Origin: Campylobacter sp. RM6914
Lineage (GTDB): Bacteria > Campylobacterota > Campylobacteria > Campylobacterales > Campylobacteraceae
Length of the DNA: 64,000 nt
Direction of reading: 5' to 3'
Assembly: GCF_004803835.1 (NCBI RefSeq)
Contig: NZ_CP012545.1
Span: forward strand, 186,001 to 250,000
Under the pieces are notes generated by a model. It made no database searches. It had not been told where the DNA came from and was given only the letters and a program-made list of their open reading frames with translations. Positions 19,239 through 29,023 of this stretch are shown here, one piece after another (position 1 is the stretch's first letter; every line of letters begins with the position of its first letter). Made by a program: the position numbers and the translations under genes.

Positions 19239-20729
19239 ATGCGACCAGGTCAAATGTTGAGCTATGACTATACCGTAGCTAAACTTTTCATGTTTTCCAC
19301 GATACTTTTCGGTATAGTGGGTATGTTAATTGGCGTTATAATAGCGTTTCAAATGGCATATCCGGATCTGAACTATATCGCCGGAGAATACTCGACTTTC
19401 GGCAGACTAAGACCGCTTCATACAAATGGCGTAGTCTTTGGTTTTTTACTTTCCGGAATTTTTTCAACGTGGTATTATATCGGACAGCGCGTTTTGAAAG
19501 TTTCGATGAGCGAGTCGCCATTTTTGATGTTTATAGGTAAACTTCATTTTTGGCTTTACATGATACTTATTGCCGCTGCCGTCGTTTCGCTTTGGGCAGG
19601 CGTTAGCACAGCAAAAGAGTATGCCGAACTTGAATGGCCGCTAGATATAGGCGTTGTTTTGGTTTGGGTTTTGTGGGGGATTAGTATATTTGGCCTTATA
19701 GGAATTCGCCGCGAGAAGACGCTTTATATATCTATCTGGTATTATATAGCAACATTTTTGGGCGTTGCCATGCTCTATCTGTTTAACAACATGGAAGTTC
19801 CTACACGTCTTATTTCAGGACACGGCTCATGGTTGCACTCTGTTTCTATGTATGCCGGATCAAACGATGCTTTAGTTCAATGGTGGTATGGACACAATGC
19901 TGTTGCGTTTATCTTTACTGTTGCCATTATTGCTCAAATTTATTACTTCTTGCCAAAAGAGAGCGGTCAGCCGATATTTTCGTATAAATTATCGCTATTT
20001 TCTTTCTGGGGACTTATGTTTATCTATCTTTGGGCGGGTGGACACCATCTTATTTATACAACAGTGCCTGACTGGATGCAGACGATGGGCTCGATCTTCT
20101 CGGTCGTTCTTATACTTCCGTCTTGGGGTTCTGCGATAAACATTCTTTTAACAATGAAAGGCGAGTGGGTTCAACTTCGTGAAAATCCTCTAATTAAATT
20201 TATGATCCTAGCTTCGACATTTTACATGTTCTCGACGCTTGAAGGTCCGATCCTTTCTATCAAGTCTGTAAATGCCCTAGCTCACTACACTGACTGGATA
20301 CCTGGGCACGTTCATGACGGCGCACTTGGCTGGATAGGCTTTATGATAATGGCTGCTATGTATCACATGACGCCGAGATTTTTCAAACGTGAAATTTACT
20401 CAAAGTCTATCATGGAAGCACAATTTTGGATACAAACAACCGGTATCGTGCTTTATTTCGCATCAATGTGGATAGCAGGTATTACTCAAGGTATGATGTG
20501 GAGAGCAACTGATCAATACGGCAACCTTCTTTACTCGTTTATCGATACTGTTGTCGTGCTTATACCATACTACTGGATAAGAGCCATCGGCGGTCTTTTG
20601 TATCTGATAGGCTTTTTCATGTTTGCTTATAATATTTATAAATCAATGTCGGCACCGACTATATCGGCAGAGCCTAAGAACGCATCTCCGATGGGCGGAC
20701 GCTTAAACGTGGAGGTGTCAAATGTTTAG
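19239..20729 (+). CDS. ccoN: cbb3-type cytochrome c oxidase subunit I
   Basis: The 496-residue catalytic subunit of the high-affinity cbb3 oxidase that reduces O2 to water. Twelve or so membrane helices carry the haem and CuB ligands: H61 in RPLHTNGVVFGF, the QWWYGHNAVAFIF segment near 215 and YLWAGGHHLIYTTVPDW near 260, with the TDWIPGHVHDGALGW region near 350. It starts at ATG 19239 behind AAGGAGG and overlaps ccoO by eight bases. It heads ccoNOQP plus accessory genes. Confidence 0.97.
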   Translation: MRPGQMLSYDYTVAKLFMFSTILFGIVGMLIGVIIAFQMAYPDLNYIAGEYSTFGRLRPLHTNGVVFGFLLSGIFSTWYYIGQRVLKVSMSESPFLMFIGKLHFWLYMILIAAAVVSLWAGVSTAKEYAELEWPLDIGVVLVWVLWGISIFGLIGIRREKTLYISIWYYIATFLGVAMLYLFNNMEVPTRLISGHGSWLHSVSMYAGSNDALVQWWYGHNAVAFIFTVAIIAQIYYFLPKESGQPIFSYKLSLFSFWGLMFIYLWAGGHHLIYTTVPDWMQTMGSIFSVVLILPSWGSAINILLTMKGEWVQLRENPLIKFMILASTFYMFSTLEGPILSIKSVNALAHYTDWIPGHVHDGALGWIGFMIMAAMYHMTPRFFKREIYSKSIMEAQFWIQTTGIVLYFASMWIAGITQGMMWRATDQYGNLLYSFIDTVVVLIPYYWIRAIGGLLYLIGFFMFAYNIYKSMSAPTISAEPKNASPMGGRLNVEVSNV

Positions 20730-21387
20730 TTGGTTAGAGAAAAATCCATTCTTCTTTGCAGTCGGTGTTTTTATCGTTATCGCTTATGCCGGTATAGTAG
20801 AAATTTTACCTGACTTTGCAAATCGTGCAAGACCGTTAGATACCGCAAAACCTTATACGGTTTTACAACTTGCCGGTAAAAATATCTACATGCAAGATGG
20901 CTGTAATACTTGTCATACGCAAATGATTCGTCCGTTTAAAAGCGAAACTGACAGATACGGTATGTATTCTATAAGTGGCGAATACGCTTATGATCGTCCA
21001 CACCTTTGGGGTTCAAAAAGAACAGGTCCTGACCTTTGGAGGGTTGGTAACTACAGAACAAGCGACTGGCATGAAAATCACATGAAAGATCCAACGTCTG
21101 TTGTACCAGGCTCTATAATGCCTGCATATACGCATATGTTTAAAAAAGCAGCCGATATAAAAACTGCTTATGCAGAGGCGCTAACTGTTCAAAAGGTATT
21201 TAATGCACCTTATAATATGCCTGATATGCCAAAACTAGGTAGTTGGGAAGAGACGCAAAAAGATGTTTTAGCTGAAGCTGGCATGATAGTTGATCAAATG
21301 AGAGATGAAGAGATCAAAAAAGCTTTTGCAAACGGCGAAATTCGTGAAATAGTTGCTCTTATAGCCTACCTAAATAGTTTAAAATAA
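20722..21387 (+). CDS. ccoO: cbb3 oxidase subunit II, monohaem cytochrome c
   Basis: A 221-residue membrane-anchored cytochrome. One N-terminal helix (about 10-28) is followed by a haem c site CNTCH at 61-65 and the conserved QMIRPFKSE stretch. GPDLWRVGNYR and VPGSIMPAYTHMF segments, with a methionine axial ligand, are typical of CcoO. It carries electrons from CcoP to CcoN. The start overlaps ccoN. Confidence 0.97.
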   Translation: MFSWLEKNPFFFAVGVFIVIAYAGIVEILPDFANRARPLDTAKPYTVLQLAGKNIYMQDGCNTCHTQMIRPFKSETDRYGMYSISGEYAYDRPHLWGSKRTGPDLWRVGNYRTSDWHENHMKDPTSVVPGSIMPAYTHMFKKAADIKTAYAEALTVQKVFNAPYNMPDMPKLGSWEETQKDVLAEAGMIVDQMRDEEIKKAFANGEIREIVALIAYLNSLK

Positions 21388-21400
21388 AAAGGCTTATGCT

Positions 21401-21598
21401 ATGGATATGCAAACTATTAGAGAGTTACAGGCTTACGGCTTTTTCTTCTTTACGGTTTTTTTGGTGTTGATTTTATACGGGTATTGTTACCATTTGTATA
21501 AATCAGAAAAAACTGGCAGAAGAAACTATGAAAAATACTCGAATTTAGCTTTAGACGATGATCCTAGCAGTAATGTTTTAGAGAAAAAACAAGAGTAA
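21401..21598 (+). CDS. ccoQ: cbb3 oxidase subunit CcoQ
   Basis: A 65-residue protein with one membrane helix (about 12-32) and a charged cytosolic tail ending EKKQE. Size, topology and position between ccoO and ccoP match CcoQ, which stabilises the cbb3 complex. An in-frame ATG six bases later (21407) is an alternative start. Confidence 0.85.
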   Translation: MDMQTIRELQAYGFFFFTVFLVLILYGYCYHLYKSEKTGRRNYEKYSNLALDDDPSSNVLEKKQE

Positions 21599-21610
21599 AA
21601 GGGGACTTAG

Positions 21611-22477
21611 ATGGAGTGGTTTAATCTAGAAGATAATATAAATTTATTATCGCTCATCGGTGCGTTAGCGATAATTGTATTAACTGTTTTTGTAGCAGGT
21701 AAATACATAAAACAAATGCGAGAGGAAAAGGACGCAAACGCTGAGCTTAGCGAGCATGTGTGGGACGGTATCGGTGAGTATAAAAACCCCGTTCCTATCG
21801 GCTGGGCGGTTATGTTTGTGCTTACTTTAGTTTGGGCGATATGGTATTTTTTAGCGGGTTATCCGTTAAATTCGTATTCACAAATCGGCGAATACAACCA
21901 AGAGGTAAAAACCCTAAATGAGAAATTTAAGCAAGAGCATGCAAACCTTGATACAAACACATTAAAAGATATGGGCAGTGGAATTTATCTTGTTCAATGC
22001 TCCGCATGTCACGGTATCACGGGCGACGGTATCTCGGGCAAGGCAGCTGATCTTAGCGTTTGGGGAAGCGAAGAGGGAATTTACGAAGCTATAGTTAAAG
22101 GCTCTAAAGGTCTTGGCTATCCTGGCGGAGATATGCCTGCAGGTCTTGGCGGAGACGAAGCTAATTCAAAGGCTATCGCGGCCTATGTTGCTAAAGAAAT
22201 TTCAGGTATCAAGTCCAGCAAAAATGAAAATTTAGTAGCCCAAGGTAAAGAGCTTTATGTTTCTTGTGCGGCTTGTCACGGCGATGACGGCAAAGGCATG
22301 GATGGAGTCTTCCCTGACCTTACTAAATACGGAACAAGCGAATTTGTGGTCGAGGTTTTAAACAAAGGCAAAAAAGGCGATATCGGCGAGATGCCTAAAT
22401 TTGACGACAGTAGGCTTAATGAAATTCAACAAAAAGCTGTCGGCGAATACATACTCTCGCTTTCAAGGGGTAAATAA
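21611..22477 (+). CDS. ccoP: cbb3 oxidase subunit III, dihaem cytochrome c
   Basis: A 288-residue cytochrome with two membrane helices (about 15-30 and 63-84) and two haem c sites, CSACH at 130-134 and CAACH at 219-223. This is the normal CcoP layout. It receives electrons from the bc1 complex or soluble cytochromes and passes them to CcoO. GGGGACTT-type sequence precedes the ATG. Its stop shares a base with the next start. Confidence 0.97.
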   Translation: MEWFNLEDNINLLSLIGALAIIVLTVFVAGKYIKQMREEKDANAELSEHVWDGIGEYKNPVPIGWAVMFVLTLVWAIWYFLAGYPLNSYSQIGEYNQEVKTLNEKFKQEHANLDTNTLKDMGSGIYLVQCSACHGITGDGISGKAADLSVWGSEEGIYEAIVKGSKGLGYPGGDMPAGLGGDEANSKAIAAYVAKEISGIKSSKNENLVAQGKELYVSCAACHGDDGKGMDGVFPDLTKYGTSEFVVEVLNKGKKGDIGEMPKFDDSRLNEIQQKAVGEYILSLSRGK

Positions 22478-22689
22478 TGGAAAACACTAATAGATCGGTA
22501 TTTGCGCTAAGCGGTATCACGGGTATGCTTATAGCGGTTGTTTTGTTGCTTTCGATTGTGGGTGTTTTGACCTATTTTGGTATCTTGGCTCAGCAAGATG
22601 TTGCAAATAAGCCATATAAGCTTGAAAATCCGAGCCAGATACAAATGAAAAGCGTCGATAACGCAAAACATATGGTTATAAAGGAGTAG
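22477..22689 (+). CDS. DUF4006 small membrane protein of the cco operon
   Basis: A 70-residue protein with one strong membrane helix (about 13-37), overlapping the ccoP stop by one base. A protein of this size and type follows ccoP in many Campylobacter genomes (DUF4006). It probably helps assemble or stabilise the oxidase. That role is inferred from position only. Confidence 0.75.
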   Translation: MENTNRSVFALSGITGMLIAVVLLLSIVGVLTYFGILAQQDVANKPYKLENPSQIQMKSVDNAKHMVIKE

Positions 22690-22691
22690 TT

Positions 22692-22793
22692 ATGTCAGGC
22701 ATATTAGAAAAGGCGATCATAGTTTTAACTATCGTTGCCGGCGCGATTTGCGCATGGTCGGTTTTAACTGCTAACCATCTTTTCGTAGGATGA
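22692..22793 (+). CDS. 33-residue single-helix membrane peptide
   Basis: A short open frame from ATG 22692 to TGA 22791-22793. A perfect AAGGAG at 22681-22686 gives five-base spacing. The product has one hydrophobic helix (about residues 7-26) starting ILEKAIIVL and ending NHLFVG. Its stop overlaps the next gene's ATG (ATGA), so it is embedded in the cco operon with no gap on the downstream side. It could be a CcoM/CcoS-like small oxidase subunit, but I cannot name it. Confidence 0.65.
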   Translation: MSGILEKAIIVLTIVAGAICAWSVLTANHLFVG

Positions 22794-23380
22794 AAATCTT
22801 AAATTTACAGGGCGTTTTATGCGCCCTTTTGTTTATGCAAATTTCTTTATTTGCTCAAAATTTTGTTATCAAAAATGATCAAATTTTAAGCGATATGGTT
22901 GTTCAAAAGATAGAAATTATCGGCACGGAACTCAAACAAAAAAGTGGAGTTTCGCTTTTTTTGGCGGCTTATGAAACCTTTGGCGAAAGAGGAATTTATG
23001 ATGAGTTTAGGAGCTTAAATTTAAAGCCCCCTTACGCTGTTTTGATACTTGGTAAAAACGAACACAAGGTTGAAATTTATGCCGATGAAGAGACTTTAAA
23101 GCTTTTTGATAAGGAGAGAATTTTAAGTCCGTATCCCGAGCGTGGCACCATACTTCCTATCCTGACTTCAAAAAACGGTAAAGATATTTTTAATGCCGCT
23201 TTGCTTAACGGATATGCCGATATAGCCGAAGGTATCGCAGCTTCACAAAACATAACGCTTGAAAACAGCATAGGCAATGCAAACAAAACTACTCTAAATT
23301 TCATACGCCTCCTTGTTTATGGCTCGATGGCGTTTGTTGTGGTATTTATCATTTATAGAAAGAGAGCAAAACGTGGATAA
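22790..23380 (+). CDS. Exported membrane-anchored protein, TPM-like
   Basis: A 196-residue protein with a signal peptide (about 5-22), a periplasmic domain and a C-terminal membrane helix (about 170-188) ending in Arg/Lys. The layout and sequence pattern (SGVSLFLAAYETFG, then PPYAVLILGKNEHKVEIYA) recall TPM-domain proteins, but the match is weak. It is coupled to the 33-residue ORF and to the FixH-like gene and belongs to the cco unit. It may act in oxidase assembly. Confidence 0.55.
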   Translation: MKILNLQGVLCALLFMQISLFAQNFVIKNDQILSDMVVQKIEIIGTELKQKSGVSLFLAAYETFGERGIYDEFRSLNLKPPYAVLILGKNEHKVEIYADEETLKLFDKERILSPYPERGTILPILTSKNGKDIFNAALLNGYADIAEGIAASQNITLENSIGNANKTTLNFIRLLVYGSMAFVVVFIIYRKRAKRG

Positions 23381-23858
23381 AAGCAAAAAGACATTTTGGC
23401 CTTATGCGATAGTTTTAAGTATCATAGGCTGCGTTATAGCGTGCACGGCGACGATTATTATATCGCTTGATTATCCCGTTGAGATGGATAATTACTACTT
23501 TGAAAGACATCAAAATATAAATAGCAATATCAATGAAATACTGGCATCACAAAAGGAATTTAAAGCCAAATTTGACGTTAGTTTTAACGATACAAACAAA
23601 AGTATGTCGCGTGCCGAGCCGCTAAATATAATACTTACTCCAAAAACAGCGCAAATTCCACAGCTTAAATACGATCTTTTGCTAACCAGACCGGATACTA
23701 ACAAGCAAAATATCAATCTTAACGCAACTTATCATAACGGTATTTTAAGCACTCAAGATGTAAAATTCCCAGTGCAAGGTCGCTGGCAACTTATGGCCAA
23801 GATTAGCGATTTAAACACAACTGCGTTTTATAAATTTGAATTTTTTGTAGGAAAATGA
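23373..23858 (+). CDS. FixH-like protein
   Basis: About 161 residues from GTG 23373. One N-terminal membrane helix (about 8-30) is followed by a VEMDNYYFERHQNIN segment and a periplasmic immunoglobulin-like region ending in a WQLMAKISDLNTTAFYKF stretch. This is the FixH/CcoG-associated pattern linked to copper delivery to cbb3 oxidase. The GTG overlaps the preceding gene by eight bases, and the stop overlaps addB by four. Position at the end of the cco cluster agrees. Confidence 0.75.
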   Translation: MDKSKKTFWPYAIVLSIIGCVIACTATIIISLDYPVEMDNYYFERHQNINSNINEILASQKEFKAKFDVSFNDTNKSMSRAEPLNIILTPKTAQIPQLKYDLLLTRPDTNKQNINLNATYHNGILSTQDVKFPVQGRWQLMAKISDLNTTAFYKFEFFVGK

Positions 23859-26206
23859 ACACACTTTACGTCTTTACAAGCCTTCGTCAGATCCGTGATT
23901 TTAACTTAAAATTTCAAGATTCACTCATACCAAAAGCATACACGATAGATGAATTTGAGCGTTGTGCTACCTTTGTTAAAAACAGAGTGCAGGCTGATAG
24001 CACGAAGCTTTTACTTATCATGCGCGAAGCTTGTAAGATGAGTGAGAGGGCACAAAAAAAACTAAACATACCTACTGAATTTTTTGCGTTTTTAAAAAAC
24101 AACGACTATCTTTTTTCGTTTTACAAAGAGCTTGCAAGCCAGAAAAAAACCATATCTGATATTAAATTTAGCGATATTTATGCCAGCTATGAGGAGCATT
24201 TGCAAATTCTTGAAGAGGTGGCTAAAAATTATAAAGAAATTTTGGTTAAAAACTCCCTTTATGACGAGATCACTTTTTGTGATATTTATGAGATGAATGG
24301 TGATTTTATCAAGTCGTATGACGAGATCATATGTGAAGTTTCTGGAATTTTAAGTGAAGTAGACTGGGAAATTTTACAAAAATGTTCCAAACTCACGACG
24401 CTAAAGATAAGATTTCAAACATCAAAATATAACCAAAAGCTCATTTTGCGTATAGCAAACATCTGCGCTAAAGAGCCGAGTGAATTTGAGCTATATCATA
24501 AATTTGAACTAAATTTAAGCACGCTAGAGATAGTAAATCTTGGCAAAACAAAACAAAACAAGCTTGTTTTAACAAGAGCTTTTGAGCATGAAAGTTTGCA
24601 GGCTGCATTTGTTTTTGAAAAAATTTCGACGTTTATGAAAGATGGGATTTTGCCACAAAATATTGCCGTGATACTTCCAGATGAAAGTTTTGCACAGACT
24701 TTAAGAGCTTTTGATGATAAAAACATGCTTAGCTATGCCATGGGTTTGCCGTTTGAGTATTCGCAGTTTTATGCGGTTTTAAGTGCATTAAATGAGGCGG
24801 TAAAGGAGAATTTGGCTTTAAATTTATCTGAGAATTTTTTAAAAGAGCGAGATGATATTGGCGAGATAGAGACATTTTTAAATTTTTCTAACATCAACAA
24901 AGTGTTGTTTGAAAAGTTTAAAAATTTATACCCTTTAAGCGTTAAATTTGAAATTTTTAACGAGATTATCTTTGAGATCTCATCGCTTTATCCAAACAAA
25001 GATGTTGATAAAATTTTAAGTGAAGAGATGTTTTTTATCTCAAATTTAACAAAAGACGAAGCGTTAAAATTTGCCGAGCTGGTAGAAATTTTGCTCATGA
25101 GGCTAAAGGCCAAAAGCATAGATGAAGCACATGGAGGCGAGGTTAGGGCGATTGGTATTTTGGAGAGTCGCGGTCTTAATTTTGACGGAGTAATAATTGT
25201 TGATTTTAACGATGACATCGTGCCAAAAAGAAGCGTGAATGAGATGTTTTTAAGCTCAAAAGTCCGTGAAAAAGCAGGGCTTATAAGCTATTATGAACGT
25301 GAAAATTTGCAAAGATTTTATTATGAAAGTTTAATTAGCGGCGCTAAAAAAGTTGCGATTAGCTACGTTGTAAACGAGAGTAAAATAGCTTCGAGATTTC
25401 TTAGTGAATTTGACTGCGTTTATGATACTAGCTTTGCAAATGATGATTATTTAGGACTGTTTCCTCTCGGACGCATAGCTAAATTTGAGCCGATCAAACT
25501 TCAAGTCGGGCATGACTTTTTTGCAGACGAGCTGTCGTTTTCAAGGCTTGATACATTTTTAAGTTGCGCTAGAAAATACTACTATAAATACATTTTACAT
25601 CTAAACGAGGGCAAAAATTTAGAGTTAAAAAGTCATAGTAAATACGGTAAGATCATACACGACGCACTCTTTAAGTATTACTTGGAATTTAAAGAATTTA
25701 AGCTGCAAGAGTTTATGAAATTTATCTCGGACAAAGGGCTTAATCCACTTGAATACAAAATCACCGAGCAAAAATTTAAAATTTTCGAGCAAAATGAGAA
25801 AGAAAGAGCTCTGCAAGGCTGGGAGATAAGCGAGCTTGAGTGCGAGAAAAGAGCAGTTTATGAAGGTGTTAAAATTTATGGTCGTATAGATCGTATAGAT
25901 AAAAAAGATGTGCTTGGAAAAAGTGAGTTTTGTGTGATAGATTATAAGACCGGAGCGGTTCCCAAAGATACTCTTCAGCTTGCGTTTTACCAGGCTTTGC
26001 TTGGTGAAAACTCACAGGCATATTTTTATGACTTAAAAGAAAAAATGTCGCTAGATCCAAGCAAAACGGCTGAAATCCCACAACTTAAAGAGGCGCTTGA
26101 TAAAGCAAAAGAGTATTTTGTAAAAGAGGCAAGTTTTGAGCAAAATATCGGCTCTTCTTGCACATACTGCGCTTACAAGACATTTTGTCTGGGGCAAACA
26201 TCATGA
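23855..26206 (+). CDS. addB: AddB-like helicase/nuclease subunit
   Basis: A 783-residue partner of AddA in double-strand-break repair. The C-terminal PD-(D/E)XK nuclease has a conserved FSRLDTFLSCARKYYYKY segment near 560-575 and catalytic VIDYKTG near 694-700. Cysteines near 570, 768, 771 and 777 (CTYCAYKTFC) match the Fe-S staple of AddB. The N-terminal helicase-like region lacks a clear Walker A, as in other epsilonproteobacterial AddB. It overlaps fixH-like and addA genes by four bases each. Confidence 0.85.
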   Translation: MNTLYVFTSLRQIRDFNLKFQDSLIPKAYTIDEFERCATFVKNRVQADSTKLLLIMREACKMSERAQKKLNIPTEFFAFLKNNDYLFSFYKELASQKKTISDIKFSDIYASYEEHLQILEEVAKNYKEILVKNSLYDEITFCDIYEMNGDFIKSYDEIICEVSGILSEVDWEILQKCSKLTTLKIRFQTSKYNQKLILRIANICAKEPSEFELYHKFELNLSTLEIVNLGKTKQNKLVLTRAFEHESLQAAFVFEKISTFMKDGILPQNIAVILPDESFAQTLRAFDDKNMLSYAMGLPFEYSQFYAVLSALNEAVKENLALNLSENFLKERDDIGEIETFLNFSNINKVLFEKFKNLYPLSVKFEIFNEIIFEISSLYPNKDVDKILSEEMFFISNLTKDEALKFAELVEILLMRLKAKSIDEAHGGEVRAIGILESRGLNFDGVIIVDFNDDIVPKRSVNEMFLSSKVREKAGLISYYERENLQRFYYESLISGAKKVAISYVVNESKIASRFLSEFDCVYDTSFANDDYLGLFPLGRIAKFEPIKLQVGHDFFADELSFSRLDTFLSCARKYYYKYILHLNEGKNLELKSHSKYGKIIHDALFKYYLEFKEFKLQEFMKFISDKGLNPLEYKITEQKFKIFEQNEKERALQGWEISELECEKRAVYEGVKIYGRIDRIDKKDVLGKSEFCVIDYKTGAVPKDTLQLAFYQALLGENSQAYFYDLKEKMSLDPSKTAEIPQLKEALDKAKEYFVKEASFEQNIGSSCTYCAYKTFCLGQTS

Positions 26207-28947
26207 TAGAGCCGTTTTTAGCACTTCAAGCAAGTGCCGGTAGCGGTAAAACATTTGCGCTTAGCGTGCGCTATATCGCGCTTTTATTAAGTGGTGCAAG
26301 CGCTAAAAGCATAACCGCCCTTACCTTTACCAAAAAAGCTGCCAGCGAGATGAGCGAACGTATCGTTTCGACATTTTTAAATTTACACAAAGACGAAAAA
26401 AGTGCCGAGCTATCGGTTCTTTGCGATATGCTTGAGATGAGCAAAGACGAGGTTTTATCTCGTCGAGATCTTGTTAGCGATGAGTTTTTACAAAGCAACT
26501 TAAAGATCACGACATTTGATGCCTTTTTTGGCATGATACTTCGTAGTTTTAGTCTAAATTTGGGACTGAGTCCTGACTTTGAAACCAAAAGCGAGATGTC
26601 AAATTTAGCACAAGCTCAATTTATAAAAAATGTTGCTAAAAATGAAAATTTACTAACTTCGTTAGCTATCTATATCGTGCTGTCATCAAAATCTCAAACA
26701 AATTTCTTTGAAACGCTTCATATGTTTTATGAGAATTTTGACAGCGTAAAGACAAGCGGTTTCGTTGATTTTAACGCACAAAATGAAGCCCTTGATATAA
26801 TGTCTGAACTAAAAGAGATCGCCGTAAAAAGGGGAGGTAGTCAAACTGCAATAAAATCCTTTAGCGTAAACAGCGTCGAAGAGATATATGAAAAGTCTTT
26901 TTTATCAAGAGAGAGTTTAAAGTATCAAGTCTACTCTAAAATTTACGATGAGGCTATGGACGAGAAATTTGTGAGTTTAAAAGAGGCCCTAAAAAGACAT
27001 GCCGCTCATCTTGAAAATTTCAAGCTTATCGAGCTAAACGGCTTTTTAGGTGCTTACAAAGAGGCGCTCTTGCAGGCTAACGCAAAGCTAAATATGCTAA
27101 CGTTTACCGACATCACCAAGCTCACTCACAGGCTTTTAAATTTTAATTTCGATAAAGACATGCTTTATTTTAGACTTGATGAACGCATAACTCATCTTTT
27201 GATAGATGAATTTCAAGACACAAACGTTATGCAGTATGAGATCATCTACCCGCTCATCTCCGAAATCGTCGCTGGATACGGACAAAACGGGCTTGGAAGC
27301 TTTTTTTACGTAGGAGATGTAAAACAAAGCATTTATCGATTTAGAGGTGGTAAAAAAGAACTTTTTGGTAAAATTTTAAGTGATTTTTCTCAGGTAAAAG
27401 AGGAAAAACTTAACACAAACTACCGCAGTGCTAAAAATTTGGTTGAGTTTATAAATGAAACATTTAAAGATAAGATCCAAAACTATACCGCGCAAATCCC
27501 ACATAGTAGTGAAGACGGGTATATCAAGGTCGTGCAAAGCGATGAGATCCAAGATACTTGCGTGAGCGAAGTAGAAGCGCTTTTAAAAAGTGGCGCAAAG
27601 AGTGAAGATATAACGGTGCTTTGTTGGAAAAATGACGATATCAGAAGTATTTGTGAGGCTTTAGAGCAAAAAGGTATCGCCTCAAAAGACGAAGGCGCAA
27701 TGTTGCTTAAAAATTCCCCTCTTGTTTTTGCTTTTATAAACTACGTCAAATTTTGCCTTTTTGGTGATGAAATTTATCGTTACGGTGCTGAAAGCTTTTT
27801 GGGTAAAAATTTAATCAAACTGACGGTTGATTTTAGTAAAACTGCTCAGCAAAGCCTCATCTACCTAGCTAAAAAATCAGCCATAAACATGCAAAATTTA
27901 GACATTTTAAAGCTAATTCATCTAAGCGCAAAATCCAAAAATTTGATAAATTTTATCTTTGAATTTGAAAATTCAGATGCTTTAAGTGCGCAAAATAGTA
28001 CAAACGGCGTTCGGGTAATGACCGTTCATAAGTCAAAAGGGCTTGAATTTGAACACGTAGTGCTTTGCGATAAAACCGGCAAAGGTAGAAGTGAGAGTGG
28101 AAATTTCATCTGCGAATACGACGTTAAAAACGGCTATGAGATAATGCTAAAGCTTAAAAATCGCGAATACCTTGATGAGGAGTATGCCAAGATAAAACTC
28201 TACTCAAATGAACTTGAGGAAGAGGAGGAGATAAATAAGCTTTATGTTGCCATGACAAGAGCGAAAAGCTCGCTTGTTATTATTAAGAAAATCGGTGCAA
28301 ATGGCACAAATCCAAGCTATTTTGGTGCTTACACCTCAAATTCTAAAGAGGTTTGTTATCTTGATATACCAGTCCAAGAGATCGGCAAGATAAAAATAAA
28401 AAGCAAGCAAATTTCAAGCGAAGATAAGATTGTGAAAAAAATAGAGCTTTTAAGTGTTGCAAAAGAGAAAACGCAGGCTAAAACAGATGATGACGAGAAA
28501 AATTTACATGCTATTTATTTTGGTTTAGCGCTTCACTTTTTACTAGAAATGAGTGCTAAATTTAACGAAGATAGTATAGATAAAGCCGATATTTTAATGA
28601 GAAATAAATTTAGTAAATTTTTAAGCGAAGATGACTTAAAAGATATTAAAAATAGAGCGTTAATGCTAATTAAAAATGAAAAATTTAAAAGCGCTATCCT
28701 TGACGGCGAGCTAAAAAAAGAGCAAGCATTAAGCTATAAAGATGAGCTAAAACAGATAGATTTACTGTGTTTTAAGGCCAATGAAATTTTGATTATCGAC
28801 TATAAAAGTTCTAAATTTAGTGTAGAAAAAAATATCTCGCAAGTGCAAGAATATATACAGATCCTAAGTGAAATTTATCCTAGCAAACCTGTTAGGGGCA
28901 TGCTGGTTTATCTTTTAAATGATAAAATCGATATTTTAGAAATTTAA
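26203..28947 (+). CDS. addA: AddA-like UvrD/RecB helicase-nuclease
   Basis: About 914 residues from ATG 26203, which overlaps the addB stop. It is a superfamily 1 helicase: Walker A ASAGSGKTFAL at about 10-20, Walker B LIDEFQDTN near 338, motif IV-VI segments including MTVHKSKGLEFEHV near 610 and LYVAMTRAKSSL near 680. The C-terminal nuclease has IIDYKSSKF near 865. AddAB unwinds and resects DNA ends for RecA loading. A longer in-frame start (26158) lies inside addB and is not used here. Confidence 0.88.
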   Translation: MIEPFLALQASAGSGKTFALSVRYIALLLSGASAKSITALTFTKKAASEMSERIVSTFLNLHKDEKSAELSVLCDMLEMSKDEVLSRRDLVSDEFLQSNLKITTFDAFFGMILRSFSLNLGLSPDFETKSEMSNLAQAQFIKNVAKNENLLTSLAIYIVLSSKSQTNFFETLHMFYENFDSVKTSGFVDFNAQNEALDIMSELKEIAVKRGGSQTAIKSFSVNSVEEIYEKSFLSRESLKYQVYSKIYDEAMDEKFVSLKEALKRHAAHLENFKLIELNGFLGAYKEALLQANAKLNMLTFTDITKLTHRLLNFNFDKDMLYFRLDERITHLLIDEFQDTNVMQYEIIYPLISEIVAGYGQNGLGSFFYVGDVKQSIYRFRGGKKELFGKILSDFSQVKEEKLNTNYRSAKNLVEFINETFKDKIQNYTAQIPHSSEDGYIKVVQSDEIQDTCVSEVEALLKSGAKSEDITVLCWKNDDIRSICEALEQKGIASKDEGAMLLKNSPLVFAFINYVKFCLFGDEIYRYGAESFLGKNLIKLTVDFSKTAQQSLIYLAKKSAINMQNLDILKLIHLSAKSKNLINFIFEFENSDALSAQNSTNGVRVMTVHKSKGLEFEHVVLCDKTGKGRSESGNFICEYDVKNGYEIMLKLKNREYLDEEYAKIKLYSNELEEEEEINKLYVAMTRAKSSLVIIKKIGANGTNPSYFGAYTSNSKEVCYLDIPVQEIGKIKIKSKQISSEDKIVKKIELLSVAKEKTQAKTDDDEKNLHAIYFGLALHFLLEMSAKFNEDSIDKADILMRNKFSKFLSEDDLKDIKNRALMLIKNEKFKSAILDGELKKEQALSYKDELKQIDLLCFKANEILIIDYKSSKFSVEKNISQVQEYIQILSEIYPSKPVRGMLVYLLNDKIDILEI

Positions 28948-29023
28948 AATATACTTAAATTAAGCTATTTATAAGTTATTTTTAAATAGAATCACGTTTT
29001 AATTTATTGGCAAAGGTAAGAAA

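Noticed and set aside
26158-26202. Upstream extension of addA to 26158
   Set aside because: The extra residues come from the addB 3' end in another frame. The ATG at 26203 overlaps the addB stop in the usual coupled manner and starts just before the Walker A.
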